A stretch of 64,000 nt of DNA from assembly GCA_023213395.1 (NCBI GenBank), contig CM041465.1, positions 215,643,741-215,707,740 of the forward strand, given 5' to 3'. The stretch comes from Cycas panzhihuaensis. Its lineage: Eukaryota; Cycadophyta. Of this stretch, positions 34,667 through 46,640 are shown piece after piece (position 1 is the first letter of the stretch; each line of letters opens with the position of its first letter). Below the pieces are notes generated by a model, which was not told the origin of the DNA, made no database searches, and saw only the letters and a list, made by a program, of their open reading frames with translations. A program made the position numbers and the translations under genes.

Positions 34667-36130
34667 TAAAACTACTTTAGTGATCTAATATAAAGTCTTA
34701 CCTATTCATTTGTCTACTAGTTGATAAAATTATTTGTACTTCTAATATTAATTAGGACTATCACCCTTGTGTTCTCTATATTTCCTTCAAAATGTAAGGT
34801 TTTAGGTGATGTGATAACCCTTATCATGGCCTATAATGAGATCTCCACTCCTATAGCATCCACTTTCTCCTCTAGGGTAAGATTTTTGATGTTATGTTTA
34901 TCGTCAATAAGTATGTCTACTATTTTTTCTTCTATTGTAAATTAATTATTCTCTAGCATGTATAACTTCTTCTAATGACTCTTTTACTCGTGTTTATGAT
35001 CCTTGCTCCATTTTTTATTATGGTTGAAGCATGCTCTCCTTCTAAGTTTGTCTTCCCATGAAGTACCTATTGCTTATCCTAGTTTTTAGGTGATGTTAGA
35101 GGTTTAGGATACAAGTGGTACCCCATTACTACTAAAATTTTCTCTATTTCCTCTTGTATAAGAGCAATCATTAAATTTGACCTACATATTTTGGGATTAT
35201 AATGTTGCTTATATAAGGTTAAGTATCATTAGATCCTTTAACTTAAATTAGATATGTTTCTCCAACCCACTAAGATATGTTTCCAATGGGAATTTATCTT
35301 GTATTCAATTATGGAATATATTTGTATATTTTGAAATTCCTTTATGTATTATTGAACTATATATTAATTATAGGCTATGTAATCTTTTATAAAAGTCTTA
35401 ATTCCAAGTGTTCTTATATTTCTTGTATATTAGACATTTAAAAAATACCTTGTTGAAGTTTTCATATTTTGATAACCATGGTGCCATTATGTGAACTAGT
35501 AGAGTACTTTGTTAGTTAAATTCAAGGGGAGAAAATGGATTTTTTTCTTTTCCCAAACTAAAGTGGATGTTAAAATAGATATCCATCTTATTCAACCATA
35601 CTTTTACATCCACATTCTTATGAGGATAGAAAATTTATAAATGTATTTCATGTTTTTAATAGTAATCCCTCATATATTCTACAAGTCCTTTAATATATTT
35701 TCTTCTTATTTCTCTTGAATTATCTCTTAATCTTTCTAAGCTAATCCTAATTCATATTTGGATTAGCGATTTTACTCTATGAGTTCTATTTAGTATATTA
35801 TACTTCTTATTCATTGTGACTTTCAATTCATTGACATATTTTATAGTGTTTTTACACCTTATGTGATCTGTTTGTTAATCTCATCTTATAGTAGTTTTAT
35901 ATCTTGTGCTAATAAATAAACTTGCTTCATGATCTACTCCATCTATAATATTTAACCTATTACTTTAGATGGAGGTAGTATATAGAGGCTACTATCTAAT
36001 TGGACCTCTAAAATAACCCCCTATTAATAGCTTTCCCTCATAAAAAATTTATACTTTGTCCAAGAATAGATCATTATAAAGATTATACACTTATATATCT
36101 CCTCTATTAAAGAAAAAAAATACCTAAGTT
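34667..36130 (-). pseudogene. Gypsy B gag and protease
   Basis: Minus-strand frames, right to left: a decayed gag with a basic nucleocapsid-like end (KKWSKDHKHE near 35010), then the protease entry NIKNLTLEEKVDAIGVEISL, TSPKTLHFEGNIENTRVIVL and LINIRSTNNFIN near 34735-34760. This follows the gypsy pattern V-V-L-I-D-S-G-S-T-H-N-F-I, with the D-S-G triad lost. The protease stops at the Gypsy-1 insertion and RT resumes at 15861, which confirms that 13450-15861 and 34667-36545 were one element. 35300-36130 is AT-rich gag or leader with little that can be read. Confidence 0.7.
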
Positions 36131-36545
36131 AGAACAAGATTTTACCAATAATTATCTAACTTAAGCACATAATCATGAATATTAAAAAATATTGTAGCAC
36201 TTTATTATAACTTAGAAGATGAAATATTATAGCACATCAAATATAAAGAAGAGCTTATAAAATCACTAAGAGAGCAAAAAAGATCACTAAAATGGGGTAC
36301 TAAAGCATAACCTCTAGAAAATAAGAAGACCAAAAAACCCTCCCTTTATAATAAGTTAGCCTTAAATAGGCAAGAGAGGCCCCTTCATATAAGATATAAT
36401 TAGTAGGAAAAATAACCTCAACTTCTATTAGTAAACATAAATGGCTTGCACACAAAGGTTAATGGCCAATACTAACCATCTAAGTCTCTTGAGTATGAGT
36501 GTTATATTAACCATTTCTGCCTGGTGGCTAGTGGTCATGTAATAA
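36130..36545 (-). repeat. LTR shared by gypsy B (5') and gypsy A (3'), approximate
   Basis: On the minus strand GGAGAGGGGACTTATTACATG marks a purine tract and LTR start after an integrase tail. The LTR then has CCTATTTAAGGC (TATA-like) and runs into the gag leader of gypsy B. Similar blocks at 13450-13850 pair the two as LTRs. Confidence 0.6.
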
Positions 36546-36699
36546 GTCCCCTCTCCTGAGATGTTAAGTCCTTGAAGCCAAGAAGAAGATGAGGATATTG
36601 CTTAACAAATTTAATAAACTCCTATATAACTTTGTTTGGTTGGTAAGTAGCCTACTACATTAAGTATTTAGAAATGGTCATTTTTTAAAGGTAGTATTG
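36546..36699 (-). pseudogene. Gypsy A integrase C-terminal tail
   Basis: The broken minus-strand frame gives ATYQPNKVI, EFIKFVKQYPHLLLGFKDL and then the purine tract. It resembles the end of plant gypsy integrases (A-T-W-E-D ... F-P-x-F-x-L-E-D-K-V). The integrase core and RNase H that should precede it are missing; the next part of gypsy A seen is RT at 53310. Confidence 0.6.
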
Positions 36700-39235
36700 T
36701 GTGACACCCTAGTGGCCACATCACTTCCCGCATTCTGCCCTACTCACCTTAAGACCCATTTGGCTCATGTCATCCTCGCTCGTGTGATGATCCATCATTA
36801 TTTGGTTAACTTGTCGTACCTTTGAGTCCCATTGTTGCTTCCCATGGTTCATTTGTCTGTTTGTCTACCCATGGGCAAGTGGGCCTACCCCCTGCCGGCC
36901 TCCTAGGTCACTAGCTCACAGCCCAGGCTTGCTGTTTGGGCCAGATTTGGCCTCTGGTCTTGCACCATGGCAGATTTCACGATACCGCAAAGTTTATCGT
37001 GGTATTGCAAAATTTACTGTGGTGCGACTGTCATGACTTATTTTTAAAATCTGATGTGGTAATTCTTACATTTATTACAGAATTGCCATGTGTCTTATGA
37101 CTTAACTCACTGCTAGCCATGCCCTAATCACTCGATTAGGGTTGAGGCTAGGTATTTAAGTCTTACCTAACTCATTTTAGGGATTTTTCTAGCTCATTTT
37201 AGAAGGATCACAAGGAAAAATGCCCTATTATCTACTATCTCCTACTGCTCCACTTTTGTTCCAAGACCTACAATCACTCTCCAGCGCCCAACTCTCCTTT
37301 GGATCGGCTGTGACATCTTCCCAACCCCTTACATGCCTTGGAGAGGGCCTCTTTAAAGAGTTTCTAGGACTTCTTTGCCTGGGCAGCCATCAAGCAGTCT
37401 TAAGTGCAAGGTTTTCCTTTAGCCATCTTAGCAGGCATTCCATACCTGCTACTCCACAACTTCTTTTCAGATTTCTTAGCCTCTTTCTAGTAGGTTTTGA
37501 TGGAGGCAAATGCCTCCCATCTTCTCTGAAGGTATTTATTGGTTTAAGGTCTTCCCTTGTCTAGTTTATGCTTAGTTTTGCATGGTTATTTCTAGCTTGT
37601 CTTGTCTTACTTTTGGAGGTTGCTTCTTGCCTTTGTCTTAGACTATTTTCCCTACTGTTTAGGCTTCCTTTCCTACGTTCCACACCTAGGACAATGGCCA
37701 AAGAAGGTTGCATAAGGTTTGGAATAGAACTGGGTGGATTCTGCACCACCCTCACGCTCCCTAAGAGGCTCCCGCCCTCCAAACCTTCCTCTTTATCTCC
37801 GTGCTACTCTTGGAGTGGGGCTAGGGGTTAGAAGTCTATTTCCAGCCACTGAAATCAGCATTTGCACCTGTTGCAACACTAGTTTGTAGGCTTATATCTT
37901 CTACCCGGGTAATGCATAAGCCCCTGTTACTTGTCCCTAGCTCAACCTTGTTCTTAGCAACCTGATTTGCTTCCCATAGCACTCCAGTTTGTTGGGGATC
38001 TCTTTAAGCTTCATTGTACCTTTGTTATCTCCATTTTCCAACCCCTTTGTATAGCCCTATCCTCACTGCCTTGTGGCCTCTTGAGGGAAGGTAGGGTCAC
38101 TCTTTGCGAGAGGCGGGCCACTCTGAGGCTTACCAACTTATTTACCATTCATTTGGATAGCTTCCACCATAGTTTATTGTTGCAATCTTGTGGTTAATGA
38201 ATGCTAACATATGTGTATAGAGGCTTATGTTTGGTACATACATACATGTATTGTTAGGATTCTATTTTGTATTGCTAGCACCCTCTCTCCATAAAGGGAT
38301 ATCCTCACTTACTTGTAGGTACATGGAGGACGTAAAGGACTCACCCCTTTTCCTCTCTCTCGGGTAAGTGTATGTATTCATATTTATTATAGCATTTTAT
38401 TTGCTATTATAACTATCATTTTTTCCTTTCTTGGCACTCTTGTATAGCTTCTGAGGAAGGTAAGGAAGCCCCACGCTTCGCCCTATCGTGACCCCTCTCT
38501 TCTGCCATGCTTCGTAGAGCAATCTTGGACACCTTGTGGGAATGCTACTGCTTCAACTGCGTCTCCATTCTGGGTATGTGCCTTCATTCCAGTTTTATTC
38601 TCTTTCTTTCAGAAAATTTTACATGGTAGTAATTAGATCATTTGAAAGGAAAAGGGAAATTGATTCTTCTTTTGGTTTACATTCAGTTTAGCACCCTTTG
38701 TACATTGCATCTATTATAGGAAAGGTTTTAGGAAGGTTTTTCTCCTAATCTTTCCCCTTAGTTTGTAAGCTTTGCCCTTGCCATCTTAGCTTGCATTACT
38801 TTTGCTCCATTTGCTTGTGTGCCTTTGGCACCTTCACCCTTCTTGATTATTCTTCACATCTCTCCTTGGTTCCCTCCACTCGTCTGGGTAACCAAGGGAA
38901 CCTCAACTGTAGGTTATTCACCTACCTATTTCCCTTTGCTATGGGGAACCCTTGAGGGTTTCTCTCCCTTCCCTTCTCACCATCCAAGGGTGGGAGGACC
39001 CTTTCTTCAGGATCTATCCTGACTACTCCTCTGCCTCCTCTTTTTCTAGTAGAAGTGGGGAACCACCTCTTAGTAGCTAGGTACCATCCGCAGATCTTAA
39101 ACTCACACTCCAGCACACGGGGTGCCCTGTATGGTATTTGCCTTACTCGTAGGTTCTTGTCCGCACCCGGTAGTGCCATTGACCACCTTCATTATTCCTA
39201 CTCAGTTAGGTAGCTATCCCGTAGACGCACATCCA
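36700..39235 (+). repeat. Gypsy-2 5' LTR, truncated at its start
   Basis: Begins TGTGACACCCTAG, which matches 50797 of the 3' LTR, and ends GCACATCCA. A 20-bp tandem motif (about 36980-37026) and a TATA-like TATTTAAG (37153-37160) are present. Open frames inside (37220-37564, 37568-37831) recur broken in the 3' LTR and show no family signature. Confidence 0.88.
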
Positions 39236-39236
39236 C

Positions 39237-39254
39237 TGGCAACCATACTGGGGA
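39237..39254 (+). promoter_or_regulatory. Gypsy-2 primer binding site
   Basis: TGGCAACCATACTGGGGA, one base after the LTR end, with two differences from Gypsy-1 (G to A, C to T). Confidence 0.78.
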
Positions 39255-39399
39255 TCTGCCAGTAATGGACCTAGTCTCTGCTCTTTTCTGTTGGTATCGC
39301 TACTTGCTTATGGTTTATCCTACTTCATTTCCTTCATTGTGCAGCCCCCAATGTGCACTCTTTATCACCCTTTCTTTCTCCTATAGTGTCGGTTAGCTT

Positions 39400-41560
39400 T
39401 ATATGTGATGCTTATCTCGTCGCTTACGTGACTTACCTCCATTGTTAGAAGATCCCGGGTATCATCCTCTTCCTTCGTCAAACTTCGATTCGACTATAGA
39501 AGGATACCCTTCCGATTGGGCCTACCAAACCTTAGCTTTGGGAACTCATGAGTTTCCCTCTTCTATTCTGGGATACACCTAGGAGGGTGATGATCCTATT
39601 TACTACCCGGGTGACCAACATCACCCGCTCGACGCCCATCCTTCTACTCGTGCGATAGAAAGATCCTTTCCTCCTAAGATTTACCACTCGGATGGTGATT
39701 CTTTTGAGGAGCGTCCTAAGGGATCTACTTCGTTTGAGGTCTCGTCTACCTCTTACGATCATGTAGATATCCCTCTCGCCGATGTGGTTGAAGCTTTTAA
39801 TGAGTGTCATCGCGTTGCTCGTTTTCAACCACGTCCTAGATGGTTTGAAGATGCTTTCCATGGGGGAGCCTCTTCCTCATCTGCTCCTCCCCCACTTTCT
39901 TCATCCTCGTCTGCTCCTCCTGCAACAACCAATCCTTTCGTGCCTACACATCCATCTTGTTCCATCCCTATTACTATTTCAGGGATGCATGTTGCACCTT
40001 CTATCCCTTGCCAAGGTCCTAATGCTTCGAGACCTCCTTGTGGTGTGTATTTCCCTTAGTTGAGGGTTAGCATACCCTTTCCTAGCCAAACTAATGTGCC
40101 ATCCCCCAATGTGGTGCATACTTTCTCCAGTAGACCTGTCGATCCTACTCAGCCTTCAGCCACTACTCGTGGGACCAACTCCCACATATCCTCAAAACCA
40201 ACCCGGTGGCCCTTCCTTTTACATCCCCCTGGGTTACACTTCTCAACCTTGGGGGTAGGGTAAAGGGAACCAGCTCCTAGCTTATGGGGTAGACCCACTA
40301 CACCCATATGGGATTACCCCACCTACGAGTGGCCTATATGGGCAAAACCTAATTCTGCACTGTCCTTTTCCGCCATCTAGCACAGTCCCTTTTGATGTGC
40401 CTTCGCAAGGGAACTTGACTCCCTTTCAAGGCACTCATCCTCAAGTCCCCTTCCACCAAGGGACATTTACTCAAGGAGGGATGGGTTTGCCACCCCGTCC
40501 GTTCCTTGCTTGCTACATACTACATCATTCGTTGATCCTATAGTCTAGGCAAGGGTGCGTCCCTTCATGGACTATAAGTCAACACCTTTATGTATTGAGG
40601 CATTAAGAACTAACCCAGTCTTCGCAAGACCTAGCGGAATATATGCGTATTTTTTCTATGGCATGTATTGACTACTGGGCTTACGACCATATTTTAATGA
40701 AATTATTTCCACGATCTTTGCAGGGCGATGCCCTTAAGTGGTTTTATCACCTCCCTGCCCACTCTATCTTTTCATTCCAATAATTAGTGGATGAATTCAT
40801 CAACTACTTTGATGTAGCTCGTCCATTTGAAAGTGGAATAAAATCCCTCCTATCACTCAAACAAGGTCATGATGAGATGAATTGTGACTTTGTGCAATGA
40901 TTCCATGACCTTCTTCACTCCACTAAGGCCACATTACCTGAGGAGTTGAAGAGAGACCTTTTCGTTAATGCGCTTCATCCCGAAGTACATGTGGAAGTCC
41001 TTAAAATGGGAGTGACCACATGCGACTCTATGATTGCAAAGTGCTTAGCGCTTGAGGCTATTGAGATCCAGGCCAGACTTAAGAAGCCTCTCAAGCCCTC
41101 ACAGTAACGTGAGGCACCACCTCCAACTAAGGATACTAAACCCCAACAATCCTCCAGGTCTACTTCTCACCCGACTGAGAGGACTTTAGACCCCCTCACA
41201 TCTGCCATACGTTCGCTCAAATGTACGATGAAGGAACTCAAGTTACAAGCTCCTTCATCTCCAACATCCAACAAACAAATTCAACAAGCAACCCAAGCTT
41301 CCCTCCCCAGGAATGGAAATGCCCAGTCATCTCAAATGAGGAAGACAGATCCATCGCTTGAGAAGAAGTGGTACTCCATTCATGGGGAGTGCTTCCACGA
41401 TGACTCACGTTATAGGCCCCAGCATCCCAAGGATGCCCCTCGATGTGACTCATCCCTTAAGTGGGCCTGAAGGCCTAATTTAAACCAACCAGTTCACAAG
41501 GATCCGTTCCCCAAACATGAGGAACGTAATCGTAATACACAATCTAAGAATAACTAAAAC
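39400..41560 (+). pseudogene. Gypsy-2 gag
   Basis: The N-terminal region reads FDSTIEGYPSDWAYQTLALG and, at 39784-40059, an open S/P-rich stretch. The capsid core (about 40680-41090) has FPRSLQGDALKWFYHLP and LVDEFINYFDVARPFESG, with several stops where Gypsy-1 has Q or R. A deletion of about 45 bp near 40617 removes a stretch (LPHPLEVPKFDGTLL in Gypsy-1) before the core. The zinc knuckle near 41365-41410 has lost both outer Cys (WYSIHGECFHDDSRY). The product would be the capsid and nucleocapsid. Confidence 0.82.
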
Positions 41561-42004
41561 TGAGGAAGATCACCAAATTCTCGTCCTTCCTACGATAAAG
41601 GGAAGGGTGCCCAGGATTCGTCCTCTTCCTCTCGTTCCCCTAACCATCATACTCCATCACCTTCGCAGCCCTAGAACAAGGGGAAGAAGGTGATCCAAAT
41701 GATTGAGGTTACTCCTTCGTATGCCCTCACCCGGTCTCAAGCTGCCAAAGAAGCAGCTGGTGCTTCTTCCTCTACTCCTTCCTATCTGCTTCCAGAGAAC
41801 CCTACTCTGGAAGTACCCCTCTTCCCCAAGGCCATTCCTATGCACTTGGGTCATTACGATTTTTGAAGGGCACTTACCCAACCTACTGTGAAGGGTAAGC
41901 CTTTCTCCATTGTGGATGAGCTTCATACCATTGTTGTGGGAATGTCCTTGATGGATATTTTGAGGAGTTGTCCCAAGCAGTAGGCTTTCCTCTTAGAAGC
42001 TTTA

Positions 42005-42520
42005 GGATCTAATGACGCGTCTGTCCACACTTTAGACGTCACCCAAAGTCATGAACCCGCTATTTATTTTGATCCTAAGGACCTTCCTCCCGCATGTGAA
42101 AGGGAATGTCAGTGGAACTCCCCATTCACTATTACAATCGATACACCCAATTGTACCCTACGAAGGACTATTGTCGACAACGGTTCTTCCATGAATGCCA
42201 TGCCCTTGCGTGTCATGCAAGAGCTTGGTATTTCTGCCTTAGAACCTGTTCCATAGCAATGCCAGGGTTATGACGGCAGCAAGAAAACCCCATTGGGATC
42301 TATCATGATTCTACTCACCCTCAAGGGTAAGACTATCCTCGCTGATATTATAGTCCTCGACATCGACATCAACTATAACCTTCTCTTAGGTCAACTATGG
42401 CTCGACCAAATGGGAGCCGTGTGTTCGACTCTCTAGGGACAACTTAAATTCATCCACGATGGACGAACGAGGGTCATTCCCCGTGAATGCCCACTTGCCA
42501 AACAAACCCGTCTTTTTAAT
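42005..42520 (+). pseudogene. Gypsy-2 protease region
   Basis: Reads SPFTITIDTPNCTLRRTIVD, then NGSSMNAMPLRVMQELGI, so the D-N-G triad is intact, and ends with INYNLLLGQLWLDQ. TAG codons replace W or Q at two places. It continues in frame 2 into the linker without the interruption seen in Gypsy-1. Confidence 0.8.
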
Positions 42521-45500
42521 CAGGCAAGCCAAGGTCCTTCTACTCATGCCTTAGCTTGCTCCATTAGTATACCCAATCCCTCTAAAGAAGATCATGCATC
42601 TTCTTTTCCTAGTCTCACACGTTTCGCCCCTATTGGCATTGGGAGCTACAAGTACCTTGCACTGTTTAGTGATGAGGAGTCACACGATGAGGGCAAGGAT
42701 TGTCTCCACCCTGTCTCTTTCCTCCGCACTAGTAGGTCACACCCGTCCCGTTCTAGATCTCCATCTAGAACCACTCTCATTGGTGAGACTAGCCACTCCT
42801 ATGTGTCGCATGTCATTGCTCGTGTTGACTCATCTGTCATCAGTTCTTCCTCTTCATCACCCCTTGCAGGTGATGGCTTCGAAGAACTGCCTTTCGCTCC
42901 TTCTGAGGAGCCCCCTTTTTACTCTCTCTTAGAGTCTCGCGAGGAAGATGGGCAACTTGATGACCATCACGGTCCCGTTGCCTCCACTTCCTCTAGCGCT
43001 TCACCTATTTTGAGTAAGGTCATCCATGGGGTGGATTACTTCGAAGATGATGAAGCCTTGCTCGAGCACCTAGCGGGCTTCGCGTCTAACTTGCCTTCTG
43101 GTCACCACAGGCTTGGCCACCAGAAGATCCTTATGATTGGGTCCACACTCACCGACCTAATCCTGTCCCTTATTCCATCTCCTCCCGTTGACCTTGCCCC
43201 TCTCCACTTCGAGGAGGGGAATGCCATGTGCATGGGGGTAACCCACGACATAGTCTTGGCCCTTGATAAGGTCATTAAGGTCGAGATGGAATGCTCTCCT
43301 GATGAGATAAGGGAGTATTCCCTTTTATTCCAGGAGTTTTAGGATGTTTTCGCATGGGATTATGCTGACATGAAGGGAATTGACCTCTCCATTGTTACCC
43401 ATAATCTCACCACCATCCCTAGCGCCTGCCCCATGTGCTAGAAGCAGCGTCCTCTTCACCTGAAGCTCTCAGTCATCGTTAAGATGGAAGTTGAGAAGCT
43501 CTTGGACGCTGGAATCATTACTTCCATTGATTACCCTAAGTAGGTCTCCAACACTGTCCCCATTGCTAAAAGGAATGGGGCCATCCACATATACGTCGAC
43601 TTCCGTAACATTAACAATGCTTATCCTAAGGACAACTTTCCACTTCCCTTCATAGATCAAATCATTAATCAAACCACTGGATTCAAAGTCATGTCCTTAA
43701 TGGATAGCTTCTCTGGTTACAACCAGATCCAAATTTCTCCTAAAGACTACCACAAGACGACCTTCACTACACCGTGGGGTACCTTTGCCTACAAGGCAAT
43801 GCCCTTTGGCCTTAAAAATGTAGGTGCTACTTATCAAAGGGCAATGCATTTCATCTTCCATGACCTCATTAATAACACATTGGAGGTCTTCATGGATGAC
43901 ATGATGGGTCTCTCATGTATTAGGGCCCATCACCCCTCTGACTTGCGGGCTATCTTCTCACAATGCCGCAAGTATCACGTTAGCCTAAATCCGCTCAAGT
44001 GTGTATTTGCCATTACTTCGGGTAAACTCCTTGGATTTCTTGTGTCCAAATAAGGAATCCAGATTGATCCTGACAAGGTCAGGGCAATCCTTGATATGCC
44101 ACCTCCTAGAACCCAATGATAGATTAAGTCATTCTTAGGAAGGCTCAGTTTTCTCAGGTGCTTCTTGCCAGACTTCATCGTGAGTGCTAAACCCCTTATG
44201 AACCTATTGAAGATGGAAGCTCCTTTTGTTTAGTCTAACAAGACCCAGCAGGCCTTCAAAGGACTTAAGGAAGCCCTTACTTCTACTCCTACGCTGGCAT
44301 CCCCTCGCTTCAATAGGCCCTTCGTTCTTTATACCTCAGCGACTGACGAGTCCTTGGGCGCTATGTTAGCTCAGGAGGATGACTTAGGAACTAAGAGGGC
44401 TATTTATTTCATCAGTCACACTCTTATGGCCGTTGAACTTAACTACCCTCCTGCCGAGAAGGAGTGTCTCTCCTTGGTCCACATGACCAAAAATTTTAGA
44501 CACTACTTACTTGGTAACACCACCAAGGTGATCATCCAATCCGATCCCTTGCGATACTTACTCACTCGTTCAAATTTGATGAGTAGGGCTGGTCGTTGGG
44601 CCGTCCTACTCCAAGAATTTGACCTTCGTATCGTTAACCAGAAATTGAAGAAGGGAATGGTAGTGGTTAAGCAGCTTACGGATGCCCATATTCCTAACTC
44701 CTTTAATACTCCCATTAATGATTCTCTCCCTAATGAGTCCATCTTGACGATTCAAGACGTCTCTCCTCATCCACTCATCAACAATGAGTGGTATGGCGAC
44801 ATAGTGTGGTATCTCATACAATAATAATACCGCCCTGATGAAGTATTAGATCTCGCATCTGGACTTCTGCTAGGAAATACTTCCTCATGGATGAAGTATT
44901 GTACAAGAGGTCCTTCGATGGGATCCTCCTCTGTTGCATCACTACTGATGAAGCTGACCAAATACTCCACGAATACCACCATGATATTTGTAGGGGCCAC
45001 TTTGGGAGCTAGTCTATGGCTCAGAGGATCCTCCGTATGGGTTACTTTTGGCCATCCCTTTTCAAGGATGCCCGTGCTTTTACCCTGAGATGTTGACGAT
45101 GTCAGGAACATGCCAACATCTCCCATATGCCTTCTGAGGCCCTTCATCCCATTATTTCCCCATGGCCTTTCGCTCAGTGGGGGTTAGACCTCATCGGGGC
45201 TATCTCTCTACCTTTGTCATCGCAGCACAAGTTTATCTTAACTGCCACAAAATATTTCACCAAATGGGTAGAGGCCATTCCCCTAATCACTACTCCTAGT
45301 AAAACAATAGCTACATTCGTTTACCAACACATCATTTACTGTTTTAGGATTCTGAACATCTTAATCACTGATAATGGAACCCTCTTTTGTAATAAGGAGA
45401 TGGATGAGCTTTGCGAGAAGTTCAAGATTTCTCACAAAACTTCTTCTCCTTACTATCCTCAGGCAAATGGTTAGGTAAAGTCATTCAATAAGACTCTTGT

Positions 45501-46008
45501 CAATATCCTAAAGAAAACTATTGCTCAGTCTCAAAGAGACTGGCACCTTTAGCCGCCTTCCACTTTATGGGCTTATCGCACCTCTATCCATTCCGCTATG
45601 GGAATGACCCTGTTCTCCCTAGTCTACCCATTAGAGGTAGAGATTCCTTCTTTGTGAGTCTCTCATTGAGGTCTCATTGATGAAGAGTTGATCTATCAGG
45701 CTCACCTTCTGGACCTTGAGGCTTTGGATAAGAGACATTTAACTGCTTATTAGCCTAACCTGGTGTCCAAAGCTCGCTCACAAAGGACCTACAATAAACA
45801 TCTTTGTTCCCATCCTTTGTTTCTCGGGGACCATGTCCTCAAATTAGAATATCTTCATGACCGTTTGACCAAATTCAAACCCAGATGAGTTGGCCCTTTC
45901 GTCATTATCGAGACCCTCAGTAATAGTGCTTATAGGATTGCCACCCTGGAAGGTCTTGAGTTTGAGAAAGCTGTTAATGGAAAATTCCTTAAGAAGTTTT
46001 ACTCATAA
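42521..46008 (+). pseudogene. Gypsy-2 pol: linker, RT, RNase H, integrase
   Basis: Linker 42521-43342 has an S-rich part and IHGVDYFEDDEALLEHLAG. RT: RNGAIHIYVDFRNINNA, FKVMSLMDSFSGYNQIQ, MPFGLKNVGATYQRAMH, VFMDDMMG near 43885-43908. RNase H at 44330-44640: LYTSATDESLGAMLA, ELNYPPAEKECL, QSDPLRYLL. A frameshift lies near 44850. Integrase: WGLDLIGAI (D), ILITDNGTLF (second D intact), YYPQANG then a TAG, then VKSFNKTL (E now K). Six residues before PLEVEIPSL are missing. The order RNase H then integrase leaves no room for a Tat-type second RNase H. It would make and integrate the cDNA, but it is inactive. Confidence 0.88.
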
Positions 46009-46051
46009 CCTCGTTGTCACTCCACCCATGCTCTGAAATGAGCCTAAACTA

Positions 46052-46108
46052 CCATCTTAAGTTGTTCCCATTTCTCCCAGCCACGAGTGGAATGACAACT
46101 TAGGATGG
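46052..46108. terminator. Conserved hairpin after Gypsy-2 pol
   Basis: CCATCTTAAGTTGT (46052-46065) pairs with ACAACTTAGGATGG (46095-46108), 43 bp after the pol stop. Same stem and same spacing as in Gypsy-1, although surrounding third-codon positions differ. Confidence 0.65.
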
Positions 46109-46640
46109 CCTCTTCCGTTTCTTTCTGGTTCCTCCCATGGAACCTTTGTTCCCATATCCTTTTGGGACTTTTATCTTCCTATTTGGGCATCCCCCAATTA
46201 GGACGATGCTCTAGAGTGTCGTTACTCCCCCTCTCGCTTGGTGTTTCCTTTGCATATCCTACTATGCTCCTCCATGGACCTACGTGTTGCCCTATTTCTA
46301 ACCCCACATGTGTCTATCACCTCTACTCATTGTGGTCCTGTGTGCTCCTATTAGATATATGGATATACATGGAAGGAAATACGTGCATCGTATAAAAAAG
46401 CATCCATAACATACATAACAAAACATACATGTCATCTACCACACATGATATACACATCATCTCATATCAAAATGGGGTACTAATTACCCTGTATATATAT
46501 ATACATCAAAATCATATGTCACATCGTATATATGGGAAGTTGGTGTCCTTACAAAGGGGGTACAATCATATGACTCTATATATATGACCCCCTCGAGGCC
46601 CGTGCTTTCCCCTATCAAAATCAAATGCGTGTATCATGTC
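46109..46640. other. Putative 3' UTR of the Gypsy-2 antisense gene
   Basis: Counterpart of 28001-28529: microsatellite-like ACATCATC/ATACATAAC around 46400-46470 and no reading frame that is kept in both elements. Confidence 0.5.

Noticed and set aside
13450-36545. Endogenous pararetrovirus or env-bearing retrovirus
   Set aside because: The order protease-RT-RNase H-integrase with LTRs is Ty3/gypsy; no movement protein, coat protein or envelope signature is visible.
37220-37831. Leu/Ser-rich frames in the Gypsy-2 5' LTR with membrane-like segments
   Set aside because: They fall in LTR sequence; the 3' LTR carries stops or shifts in one of them, and composition alone explains the hydrophobic runs.
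39532-39861. 109-codon minus-strand frame rich in Arg/Lys/Ser
   Set aside because: It is the complement of the gag N-terminal region, and the gag frame is kept between Gypsy-1 and Gypsy-2 while this one is not.
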